Positions 1 through 6,152 of a DNA stretch of 11,506 nucleotides are shown here, piece after piece. This stretch comes from Acidobacteriota bacterium. Lineage in GTDB: Bacteria; Acidobacteriota; UBA6911. Both the position numbers and the translations under genes were made by a program. The stretch spans positions 406-11,911 of the forward strand of contig JAHFUH010000110.1 of NCBI GenBank assembly GCA_023265215.1, in the 5' to 3' direction. Below the pieces are notes generated by a model that made no database searches, was not told the origin of the DNA, and saw only the letters and a program-made list of their open reading frames with translations. How positions within the stretch are numbered: the first letter of the stretch is position 1; each line of letters opens with the position of its first letter.

Positions 1-19
1 ACCATGGTCGATGTGCCGG

Positions 20-235
20 AGATCATGGTCTTCTTGACGAGAAGATGTTTTGGAGCGCGGGGACCGTTTTCCCAGCCAGCCAGAAGATGATCTCAGGCGT
101 TGCGACCATCTTCTGAGTCTCCCAGAATATGGGCTGAGACAAGGGGACCATGTTCCAAACGACGCAGAAACATTTTTGCGTCGCTCCGACCATTTTCTTC
201 GCGTTTGAGACAAGTTTCTCCATTATGGAGAAGAC
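20..235. repeat. Degenerate 42-bp tandem repeat (minisatellite)
   Basis: The stretch has a strict 42-bp period. A GACC-type word begins at 62, 104, 146 and 188, and an AGAA/AGAC-type word begins at 40, 82, 124, 166 and 208, so both anchors keep the same spacing although the units have diverged strongly. Read on the minus strand, the units give a 14-residue peptide period with recurring K/N-M-V and I-F-W positions (for example NMVPLSQPIFWETQ followed by KMVATPEIIFWLAG). The array is bordered by short palindromes: TCTTCT/AGAAGA at about 30-45 and TTCTCCAT/ATGGAGAA at 215-231. Because 42 is a multiple of three, a spurious minus-strand reading frame stays open through it. I read it as an old noncoding minisatellite; it may continue left of the window, since a similar ACCATGGTC word sits at position 1. 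Confidence 0.75.
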
Positions 236-410
236 ATCTGAGAAGCGCCGACGGTCTTCTCGCAATCACCAACCAATCATCTAAAGGATGTTAGCTGGTT
301 TCTGTCGCAGTTGAAGGTGGGGATAATTTGACGCTTGCTTCCCCGCATATCTGAGGCCAGTGTTCCCATTGCCATTACGGAGAAAACCGCTCAACCCAAT
401 CATTTAAAGG

Positions 411-854
411 GGGTGCAAATGGAAGTGAGACTCAAAATGCCAACATTACAACTCCAGGAGCGCCAACGACACGCCTAATGACGCGTGGTTTTTCAGTTTT
501 TAGGCCCGAAGGGCCAGCAGTAAATAGCCCCGAGCGTCAGCTCTGACTGCGGGACACACTTGACACTGTGGGTAGATGACGCATCACTGCGATTCTCCAG
601 AGTCCAAATGTTCGTTCGGTTCAGGCCCGAAGGGCCGTCAGTGAATAGCCCCGGCCGCAAGGCCGGGGTTGGCGATTTCGATTGAATGAGCGCTGAAAGC
701 GCGGCACTCAAACGAAATCGCATCATAAAGTGCCGCGCCTTCGGTGCTCATCGTTACTAACAACCTAATCCCGGCCTAACGGCCGGGCCTATTCACTGCC
801 GGCCCTTCGGGCCTAAAACCATACGGCCGCTGAGTCTCACTTCCATTTGCACCC
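411..854. mobile_element. 444-bp non-coding element with 24-bp perfect terminal inverted repeats
   Basis: Bases 411-434 and 831-854 are perfect reverse complements over 24 bp (left end GGGTGCAAATGGAAG..., right end ...CTTCCATTTGCACCC). The element is flanked by a 9-bp near-direct repeat, ATTTAAAGG at 402-410 and ATCTAAAGG at 855-863, which fits a target-site duplication with one change. No transposase is encoded inside, so it would be a non-autonomous element (MITE-like) or the collapsed ends of an insertion sequence. Its interior carries a structured repeat (543-814) that has a second copy at 6166-6437, plus a hairpin CACGC/GCGTG near 470-487. A related CATCTAAAGGA also occurs at 279-289, so the flanking match could instead be an older local repeat. 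Confidence 0.6.
543..814. repeat. Structured dispersed repeat, copy 1 (multi-hairpin)
   Basis: This 272-bp block matches 6166-6437 without gaps and with 14 differences by my count. The first 80 bp have no obvious structure. The remainder (623-814) is bounded by 34-bp inverted arms matching at 32 positions (623-656 against 781-814). Hairpins inside: GGCCC-gaa-GGGCC at 624-636; CCCCGGCC/GGCCGGGG with a gcaa loop at 649-668; GCGATTTCG at 672-680 pairing CGAAATCGC at 713-721; GCGCT-gaa-AGCGC at 690-702; GCGCGGCACT at 699-708 pairing AGTGCCGCGC at 729-738; CCCGGCC/GGCCGGG at 770-787; GGCCC-ttc-GGGCC at 801-813. The 672-721 and 699-738 pairings interleave, so they form a pseudoknot or alternative folds. 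A partial extra arm lies at 502-535. The class resembles REPIN/BIME or MITE repeats; I cannot assign it to a named family. Confidence 0.85.
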
Positions 855-941
855 ATCTAAAGGAGATATCGCCATGGATCTGGAAAGACACAGGCCACAG
901 GTCAAAGTCGGAGGTCAGAAGCGGTTTGCGCTGAGGGGAAG

Positions 942-1013
942 GGGACACGGACCACACGGATTTAAAATAGTTTTATCCGTGTGAATCCGTGTAGTCCGTC
1001 TAATCCGTGTCCC
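942..1013. repeat. TCCGTGT palindromic repeat cluster
   Basis: GGGACACGGA at 942-951 is the exact reverse complement of TCCGTGTCCC at 1004-1013. Between them ATCCGTGT-type words recur at a spacing of about 10 bp (around 975, 985, 995 and 1003), with an opposite-strand CCACACGGAT at about 952-961. It lies immediately beyond the 3' end of the leftward gene at 1050 and could form an RNA hairpin there, but there is no T-tract, so I do not call it an intrinsic terminator. Positions 864-941 and 1014-1049 around it show no recognisable gene. Confidence 0.6.
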
Positions 1014-1049
1014 TCTTCATGCAAAATCGAATTCCGGGCTAAATTGCCG

Positions 1050-2048
1050 TTATGCGGGCTGTTTGTATGACATGATTGCGCGCATATACTGCGCTCTTTC
1101 AAAGGCTGCCGGATCCGCGCAGTTCTTCTGACTCATGCTCCCCTGCAACTGGCGCACCGACTGATAATCATGTTCGGAAAGCCATTCGCACATTTCCGTT
1201 TCAATCTCGCGGATTACCTTCAATCCTTTATTGAGCAATACGGAGCAGAGCATAGTGACGTCGGCGCCGACCATCAGCATTTTTATAACATCCTGTGCGG
1301 TGTAAATTCCGCCGGTTGCGGCAAGATCCGCCTTGACTCGGCCATGGAGGATCGCCAGCCAGCGCAAAGGAAGCCTCATATCCTGGGAAGTGCTGAGATT
1401 GATGTTTGCCTGAACTTCCAATTCCGAAAGATTGATATCGGGCTGATAAAACCGGTTAAACAATACCAGCCCGTTGGCGGCGGCCTGGTCAAGCCTTTTT
1501 GCCATATTTGCCATGTTGCTGAAGAAGGGGCTCAGTTTTACCGCCACCGGGATGCTGACCACGGACTTTACGGCTTTCAGAATATCGATATAACCCTGCT
1601 CGATTTCGATGGATGTCCGATCCAATTCCGTGGGAATCGAATATATATTGAGTTCCAGGGCATCGGCGCCGGCCTGCTGAATTTGCCGGGCGTAATCGAT
1701 CCAGCCTCCAATTGCCGTGCCGTTTAAACTGGCAATTATGGGAATTCGAATAGCGTCCTTGGCCTTCCGGATACTACTGAGATATTCTTCCGGCCCCGTG
1801 ATGAATTCGGATGGTTTCGGAAAGAAAGTGAGCGATTCCGGGAAGCTGTCGGTTCCATACATCAGGTGATATTGAATGGTCTCCTGCTCGCTCTTCACCT
1901 GTTCCTCAAAAAGCGAATGCAGCACGATCGCGGAAGCTCCTGCATCTTCCATGCGCTTGATGCCCTCTAATTCATCGGACAGAGGTGAAGCGGAAGGCAC
2001 CAGAGGGGTGCGAAGGTTCATTCCCAGGTATCGGGTGGTCAAATCCAT
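1050..2048 (-). CDS. Dihydroorotate dehydrogenase-like FMN protein
   Basis: Predicted 332-residue TIM-barrel flavoprotein of the dihydroorotate dehydrogenase-like family, presumably a cytoplasmic oxidoreductase. Visible family landmarks: TPLVPSASPLS near residues 14-24, LELNIYSIP at 131-139, VAVKLSPFF at 168-176 with a Lys that in this fold contacts FMN, LVLFNRFYQPDI at 194-205, and the phosphate-binding pair TGGI (245-248) and GADVTM (261-266). True PyrD has a catalytic Cys or Ser on a loop following NVSCPN; the equivalent region here reads NIYSIP, so pyrimidine biosynthesis is unlikely and the substrate is unknown. I chose ATG at 2048 because GGAG lies 9 nt upstream and the domain begins directly there; a TTG-initiated frame reaching 2105 adds 19 unlikely residues. 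It lies 69 bp downstream of the acyl-CoA synthetase gene on the same strand, so co-transcription is likely. Confidence 0.88.
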   Translation of the reverse strand: MDLTTRYLGMNLRTPLVPSASPLSDELEGIKRMEDAGASAIVLHSLFEEQVKSEQETIQYHLMYGTDSFPESLTFFPKPSEFITGPEEYLSSIRKAKDAIRIPIIASLNGTAIGGWIDYARQIQQAGADALELNIYSIPTELDRTSIEIEQGYIDILKAVKSVVSIPVAVKLSPFFSNMANMAKRLDQAAANGLVLFNRFYQPDINLSELEVQANINLSTSQDMRLPLRWLAILHGRVKADLAATGGIYTAQDVIKMLMVGADVTMLCSVLLNKGLKVIREIETEMCEWLSEHDYQSVRQLQGSMSQKNCADPAAFERAQYMRAIMSYKQPA

Positions 2049-2117
2049 ATATTTGCTCTCCAAAGAAAATATTATTCCATGCGCGAGCCGGAATTCGGTT
2101 CGCAATGAAGTTACAAT

Positions 2118-4883
2118 TTACAATTCAATTTCTGCGGTGATGACGCCTTTTTCCGCCGAATAAATCCTCTGAAAACTCAGCTTATCACAAACTCTCAACA
2201 TATCCCGGTTCTCGGGCAGGATGTCGCCATATATGCGCGCCAGCTTTTCATCACGCCCGATAACGACAAGTCGCCTCAGAAGCTCTGTCCCGAGCCCGCG
2301 GTGGTGCCAGTTGTCGCTCACCAGGATGGCGAATTCCCCATCGTTGATTCCCGGAACCTTTATCAATCGTCCAACCGCCAGTATTTCCTGCTCACCCGTT
2401 ATTTGATCCTTCCGCACCACGACAAGAGCTATCTCGCGCGAATAGTCGATGAAACACATGCGGGTCAGCCGTTCATGAGCGACGCGCTGATTCAACCGCA
2501 TAGCGTGGAAATACCTGAAATAGACGCTTCGTTCGGACAGGGTTTCGTGAAACTTCACCATCAAAGGCTCATCTTCGGGCCTTATTGGCCTGATGCTTAC
2601 TTGTGTGCCATCCTGCATAACCCATGGACCGGCATACTGGGAAGGGTAAGGACGAATGGCCAGCGCAGGGAGCGATTCCGGCGACACATTATCCGCGTGC
2701 ACAACAATGCGCGCATCCAAGGCCATAATCTGCCTGGATGAAACCAGGAGAGGATTGATATCGATCTCCTTGATCCACCGTTGTTCAACTACCAGCAGGC
2801 TGAAATAGACCAGGATCTGTTCCAAAGCCGTAAAATCAATCGGGGGGCGGCTTCCTTTGAGGGCCTCATAGATGCGGGTTTGTTCCATCGCACGGCGGGC
2901 AAGCGTCATGTTGAGCGGAGGAAGAGCGAGAGCACGGTCGCGATAGAAATCAACCATCCGCCCGCCCGCTCCAAACAGTACGACGGGACCGAGCTGTGGA
3001 TCCAGGCTGCTGCCAATGATGATTTCATAACCTTCGGATTTGATCATTGGCTGTACCGTCACGCCCAGGAAATGATCGAGGCCGAACGATTCCTGGACGG
3101 AGGATTGCATATTCCTATAAGCGATCCGGACCGCAGCAGCATCCGCGAGGTTCAGCTGTACTCCACCGACTTCGGATTTATGCGAGATGGTGTTCGAGAG
3201 AATCTTCAACACCACGGGATACCCGATCGCTTCGGCGGCACGGATAGCCGCCTCCTCATCGTGCGCGGCCCGCGTATCTACGACAGGGATGCCATACGCT
3301 GTCAGAATCTTCTTGGATTCAAATTCATTAAGAATGGTGTGGCTGGATTTGTGTGCGGCACTGATTATCTCGTTAGCACTATCCCGATTCCGCAAGGAGT
3401 CCAGAGAATCGGGAAGCATCGGGGTTTCATACAGGCCGCGAAGATTGTAGGTATATCGCCACATATAATTGAAGGCGCGCGCGGCAGTGTCCGGGTAAGG
3501 GAAAGTGGGAATGTTGTTGCGATTCAGGATGCTTTCTCCCGCGGCCACATCGGCGCCTCCCATCCAGCTGGCAAGAATTGGCTTCCCGTCAAGTTTTGCC
3601 ATGGGTTTCAACTGCTCGGCGGTCCTTGTAGGATCGGTGTTTGCCTGCGGCGTTAAAACAACCAGAACACCATCGCTGCCGGGATCTTTTGCAGCAATTT
3701 CGACAGCGTGCACATAGCGTTCGGGAGAAGCGTCCCCGAGGATATCAATCGGATTGTTGTGACTCCAATGGGGAGGCAGGAGTTGATTCAGCTGCTCCAT
3801 TGATTCCGTTGAAAGGCTTGCCAGCTCGCCTCCGCTGCCGGTCAGGGCGTCCGTTGCGAGAACACCCAATCCACCCGCGTTTGTGACTATGGCGAGTCTC
3901 GGGCCCTTGGGCCTGGGTTGCTTGGCAAGCACCTCCGCCATGTCGAAAAGATCCGAAATATTATTGACCCGCAACACCCCGCTCCGACGGAAGGTTGCGT
4001 CAAGAACTTCATCCGATCCAGTCAATGATCCCGTATGTGAGGCCGCCGCGCGAACTGCCGCTTCGGTCCGGCCGGCTTTGATCACAATGATGGGCTTGCT
4101 CAGCGCGACTTCGCGGGCAGCGGACAGGAAGGACCGTGCGTTGCCAATGGACTCCATGTAGATCACGATGCTGCGCGTCTTCGGATCGTCTCCCAAATAA
4201 TCTATGAGATCGCCCCAACCGACATCAGCCATAGACCCGACGGAAATAAAGCAGCTGAAACCAACCATCTCGCGCAGGCTCCAATCTAGAACTGCGGTAC
4301 AGAGAGCCCCGCTCTGGCTAATAAATCCCACATTGCCGGGGCGAGCCATCCCAACGGCAAAAGTCGCGTTCAATCCCGTCGGAGGACACATGACTCCCAG
4401 GCAATTTGGCCCGATAACGCGCAGCGCGCTTCGCTGTGCATTCTTAAGAATTTCTTCCTCGAGCTTCAAACCTTCCGGCCCGCACTCCTTAAAACCTGCG
4501 GAAACAACTATCGCCCCCTTCACTCCTGCATCCGAGCATTCTGCTATAAGGCCGGGAACGGTTTCCGGCGGCGTGGTCAGAACAGCTAAATCAATTTTTT
4601 CCGGAACGGAAGCTATGCTGGGATATGCTCGTATTCCAAGCACGCTGGAACGATCCGGATTGACGGGAAAAACCGTTCCGCCGAAAGGATTGGTGAACAG
4701 GTTCCAAAGCACCGTTCGTCCCATGCTGCCCGCATTCTCCGTTGCTCCTATGACTGCCACAGTTCGCGGCGAGAAAAAAACGCTCAAAGGCTGGCTCTTG
4801 CGCCGGAGAATGTTGTTCGCCAGATCAATACGCGGAGGCGTGGGCTGCGCAGTTCCGGATCTGGAATCCATATCTGTGATCAT
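2118..4883 (-). CDS. ADP-forming acyl-CoA synthetase fused to GNAT acetyltransferase
   Basis: A 921-residue fusion of an NDP-forming acyl-CoA synthetase with a C-terminal GNAT domain, the architecture of the Pat/PatZ protein lysine acetyltransferases. Domains in order: CoA-binding Rossmann domain (about 35-130, with GPNCLG at 158-163), succinyl-CoA-ligase-like domains (about 165-480, with SQSGAL at 189-194), ATP-grasp (about 505-725, with HKSEVGGV from 568 and EIDINPLL at 706-713), and GNAT (about 755-905, with the acetyl-CoA loop RGLG at 862-865). The phospho-acceptor His motif SHTGS is intact (His283); from memory, enterobacterial PatZ lacks this His, so this protein may still interconvert acyl-CoA and acid with ADP/ATP as well as acetylate proteins. 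Start: ATG at 4883 with GAGG 8 nt upstream; a TTG codon directly precedes it. Probable first gene of an operon with the flavoprotein gene. Confidence 0.92.
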   Translation of the reverse strand: MITDMDSRSGTAQPTPPRIDLANNILRRKSQPLSVFFSPRTVAVIGATENAGSMGRTVLWNLFTNPFGGTVFPVNPDRSSVLGIRAYPSIASVPEKIDLAVLTTPPETVPGLIAECSDAGVKGAIVVSAGFKECGPEGLKLEEEILKNAQRSALRVIGPNCLGVMCPPTGLNATFAVGMARPGNVGFISQSGALCTAVLDWSLREMVGFSCFISVGSMADVGWGDLIDYLGDDPKTRSIVIYMESIGNARSFLSAAREVALSKPIIVIKAGRTEAAVRAAASHTGSLTGSDEVLDATFRRSGVLRVNNISDLFDMAEVLAKQPRPKGPRLAIVTNAGGLGVLATDALTGSGGELASLSTESMEQLNQLLPPHWSHNNPIDILGDASPERYVHAVEIAAKDPGSDGVLVVLTPQANTDPTRTAEQLKPMAKLDGKPILASWMGGADVAAGESILNRNNIPTFPYPDTAARAFNYMWRYTYNLRGLYETPMLPDSLDSLRNRDSANEIISAAHKSSHTILNEFESKKILTAYGIPVVDTRAAHDEEAAIRAAEAIGYPVVLKILSNTISHKSEVGGVQLNLADAAAVRIAYRNMQSSVQESFGLDHFLGVTVQPMIKSEGYEIIIGSSLDPQLGPVVLFGAGGRMVDFYRDRALALPPLNMTLARRAMEQTRIYEALKGSRPPIDFTALEQILVYFSLLVVEQRWIKEIDINPLLVSSRQIMALDARIVVHADNVSPESLPALAIRPYPSQYAGPWVMQDGTQVSIRPIRPEDEPLMVKFHETLSERSVYFRYFHAMRLNQRVAHERLTRMCFIDYSREIALVVVRKDQITGEQEILAVGRLIKVPGINDGEFAILVSDNWHHRGLGTELLRRLVVIGRDEKLARIYGDILPENRDMLRVCDKLSFQRIYSAEKGVITAEIEL

Positions 4884-4986
4884 CAATTCAGCCTCGATCG
4901 CCCTTAACCCGGATTAAGTTGATTGCTTTCACGGCAATTCTACCAGCTATGGGCCCTTACATCCAGAAACTCATTGTTTGAGGCCT

Positions 4987-5041
4987 GGAGACTTGGCGCC
5001 TTTGTGTAAATCACTCCAGGACGCCAATGCTCAAAGTCTCC
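4987..5041. other. Inverted repeat in divergent intergenic region
   Basis: GGAGACTT at 4987-4994 pairs with AAGTCTCC at 5034-5041, and directly inside it GGCG at 4995-4998 pairs with CGCC at 5022-5025. It lies between two divergently transcribed genes, about 105 bp upstream of the leftward start and 120 bp upstream of the rightward one. It could be a regulator-binding palindrome, an RNA hairpin or a decayed repeat; sequence alone does not decide. Confidence 0.35.
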
Positions 5042-5044
5042 AAA

Positions 5045-5083
5045 TTGATCAAAAGTTTGCATTAAGGCGGCATAAAATAATAG
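5045..5083 (+). promoter_or_regulatory. Candidate promoter for the 5161 gene
   Basis: An AT-rich stretch contains TAAAAT at 5073-5078 (five of six matches to TATAAT) followed by TAATAG at 5078-5083, about 80 bp before the start codon. Upstream candidates are TTTGCA at 5056-5061 (16 bp before TAATAG) and TTGATC at 5045-5050 (22 bp before TAAAAT, too far for a standard promoter). The lack of one clean pair keeps the call weak. Confidence 0.25.
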
Positions 5084-5160
5084 AATTTTGAGACAAGGAC
5101 ATGGCATAGTGCATCAAATCCTATAGACCCGCTTTGGGAAATTGGCAAAGGATCGCTGTT

Positions 5161-5970
5161 ATGCTGAACAAAATGAAATTTATTGCATTGGCTTTGTTTC
5201 TGATTTCAGCAGTGACTTTATCGTTGGTCGCCCAGAATCAGCCGCAAGAAACCCGGGATTTTGAGATTACCGTTCCCACCGGGACCGTGATTCCCATCGT
5301 TCTGACCGCCTACTTGAACACCAAGAGCAGCCAAATTGGAGATACATTTTACGCTGATACGACTTACCCAATCTGGATACAGCAAAGGCTCGCTATCCCC
5401 AAGGGGTCCACAGTGCGAGGAACGGTCACGGAAATTGTTCGACCGGGTAGAATCAAAGGGAAGGGACGAATCGCCGTCCGTTTCGATGATATCCTGCTAC
5501 CCAACGGGATTAAGCGCGAACTGGCAGCCTCTTTCCGGGGGATTCATGGATCCGGAGACGAAACGTTCAACAAGAAAGCCGAGTCCGTTTCGGCCGGCGC
5601 ATCCAAAGGTGATGATGCACGAACTATCCGGGATGACACTTTAACGGGAGCGGCTGCAGGCTCCATCGGCGGAGTTATAAGCGGCACCGGCAATTACGGC
5701 AAGGCCGTTGGAATTGGAGCCGGCGCAGGGGCGGCAGTAGGCGTTGCTACGATATTGTTGAGCCGTGGAAAGGATCTTGTGCTCGGTCCAGGAACTCAGT
5801 TCGACCTGGAACTGCAAAGGCCGATTACATTCTCATTTAATGAGTTGGATTTTACCGATTCTCAGCTATCCAATGCCCAGCGGGATATCCGATCCATACC
5901 AGCCCGAAACAACTCCCGTTCGCCTGGCAATATTCGCCGCACTTTCCCGGGAATCGGAATCCCTTATTAG
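5161..5970 (+). CDS. Secreted VirB10/TrbI-like protein of unknown function
   Basis: A 269-residue exported protein. Residues 1-24 form a signal peptide (basic MLNKMK, hydrophobic FIALALFLISAVTLSLV, probable cleavage after Ala24). Residues 36-128 resemble the beta-rich core of VirB10/TrbI proteins: VPTGTVIPIVL near 38-48, IPKGSTVRGTV at 79-89 and RIAVRFDDILLPNG at 103-116. Residues 162-200 are a Gly/Ala-rich hydrophobic stretch of glycine-zipper type, possibly membrane-associated, and the C-terminus is basic and polar. It is much shorter than a true VirB10 and lacks the cytoplasmic and proline-rich parts; no conjugation genes are nearby, so a cell-envelope role is more likely than DNA transfer. 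Start: ATG at 5161 with AAAGGA 8 nt upstream; an in-frame TTG at 5134 is less likely. It stands alone, divergent from the synthetase operon. Confidence 0.75.
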   Translation: MLNKMKFIALALFLISAVTLSLVAQNQPQETRDFEITVPTGTVIPIVLTAYLNTKSSQIGDTFYADTTYPIWIQQRLAIPKGSTVRGTVTEIVRPGRIKGKGRIAVRFDDILLPNGIKRELAASFRGIHGSGDETFNKKAESVSAGASKGDDARTIRDDTLTGAAAGSIGGVISGTGNYGKAVGIGAGAGAAVGVATILLSRGKDLVLGPGTQFDLELQRPITFSFNELDFTDSQLSNAQRDIRSIPARNNSRSPGNIRRTFPGIGIPY

Positions 5971-6032
5971 TTCCAGCTAAGCCGTTCCGGCGTTCCGTCG
6001 ATTTATTTGGCAACAAAACACCAAAGAACTTC

Positions 6033-6129
6033 GGGGTCGGCGTCGCTATCACTATCTGGGTCGAAATCAGGGAAAGCAATCTCCAATAGGTACTCCATTA
6101 CTTTGCCCCCCGTTTTAAATGCCGACCCC
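6033..6129. repeat. GGGGTCGGC inverted-repeat element
   Basis: GGGGTCGGC at 6033-6041 and GCCGACCCC at 6121-6129 are perfect inverted 9-mers enclosing 79 bp, with GTTTTAAAT next to the right arm. The arrangement is reminiscent of short REP-like or IS200/RAYT-related palindromes, a family assignment made only from memory. Overlapping its left end, the minus strand shows six-base units beginning GAY (GATTTC, GACCCA, GATAGT, GATAGC, GACGCC, GACCCC; 6033-6068), which would encode a D-x-D-x run in a 31-codon frame (6003-6098). I regard that frame as repeat-derived rather than a gene. The rest of 5971-6152 shows nothing else. Confidence 0.5.
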
Positions 6130-6152
6130 AATACCGAGAGGCACGGCGAATC

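Noticed and set aside
23..265. Minus-strand 80-residue frame with a 14-residue peptide period
   Set aside because: The period comes from the 42-bp tandem repeat; composition and position give no support for a protein.
493..726. Minus-strand 77-residue frame starting MMRFRLSAALSALIQSKS
   Set aside because: It runs through the structured repeat, and a near-identical frame occurs at 6098-6349 only because the DNA is duplicated. The two diverge outside the repeat, and the differences follow hairpin loops rather than codon positions.
411..854. CRISPR array
   Set aside because: The repeated words are inverted hairpin arms, not direct repeats with uniform spacers, and no cas genes are present.
1170..1727. 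Plus-strand 185-residue frame
   Set aside because: Antisense shadow of the dihydroorotate-dehydrogenase-like gene, whose motifs are clear.
2781..3656. Plus-strand 291-residue frame, and others at 2301-2741, 3883-4161 and 4204-4917
   Set aside because: These are antisense to the well-supported acyl-CoA synthetase/GNAT gene, with no family features.
5161..5970. Conjugation-system component
   Set aside because: Although TrbI/VirB10-like, the protein is short, has its own signal peptide and stands alone without other transfer genes.
6003..6098. Minus-strand 31-codon frame with an acidic D-x-D run
   Set aside because: Explained by the GAY-hexamer repeat; too short, with no recognisable homology, although a G-run precedes the ATG.
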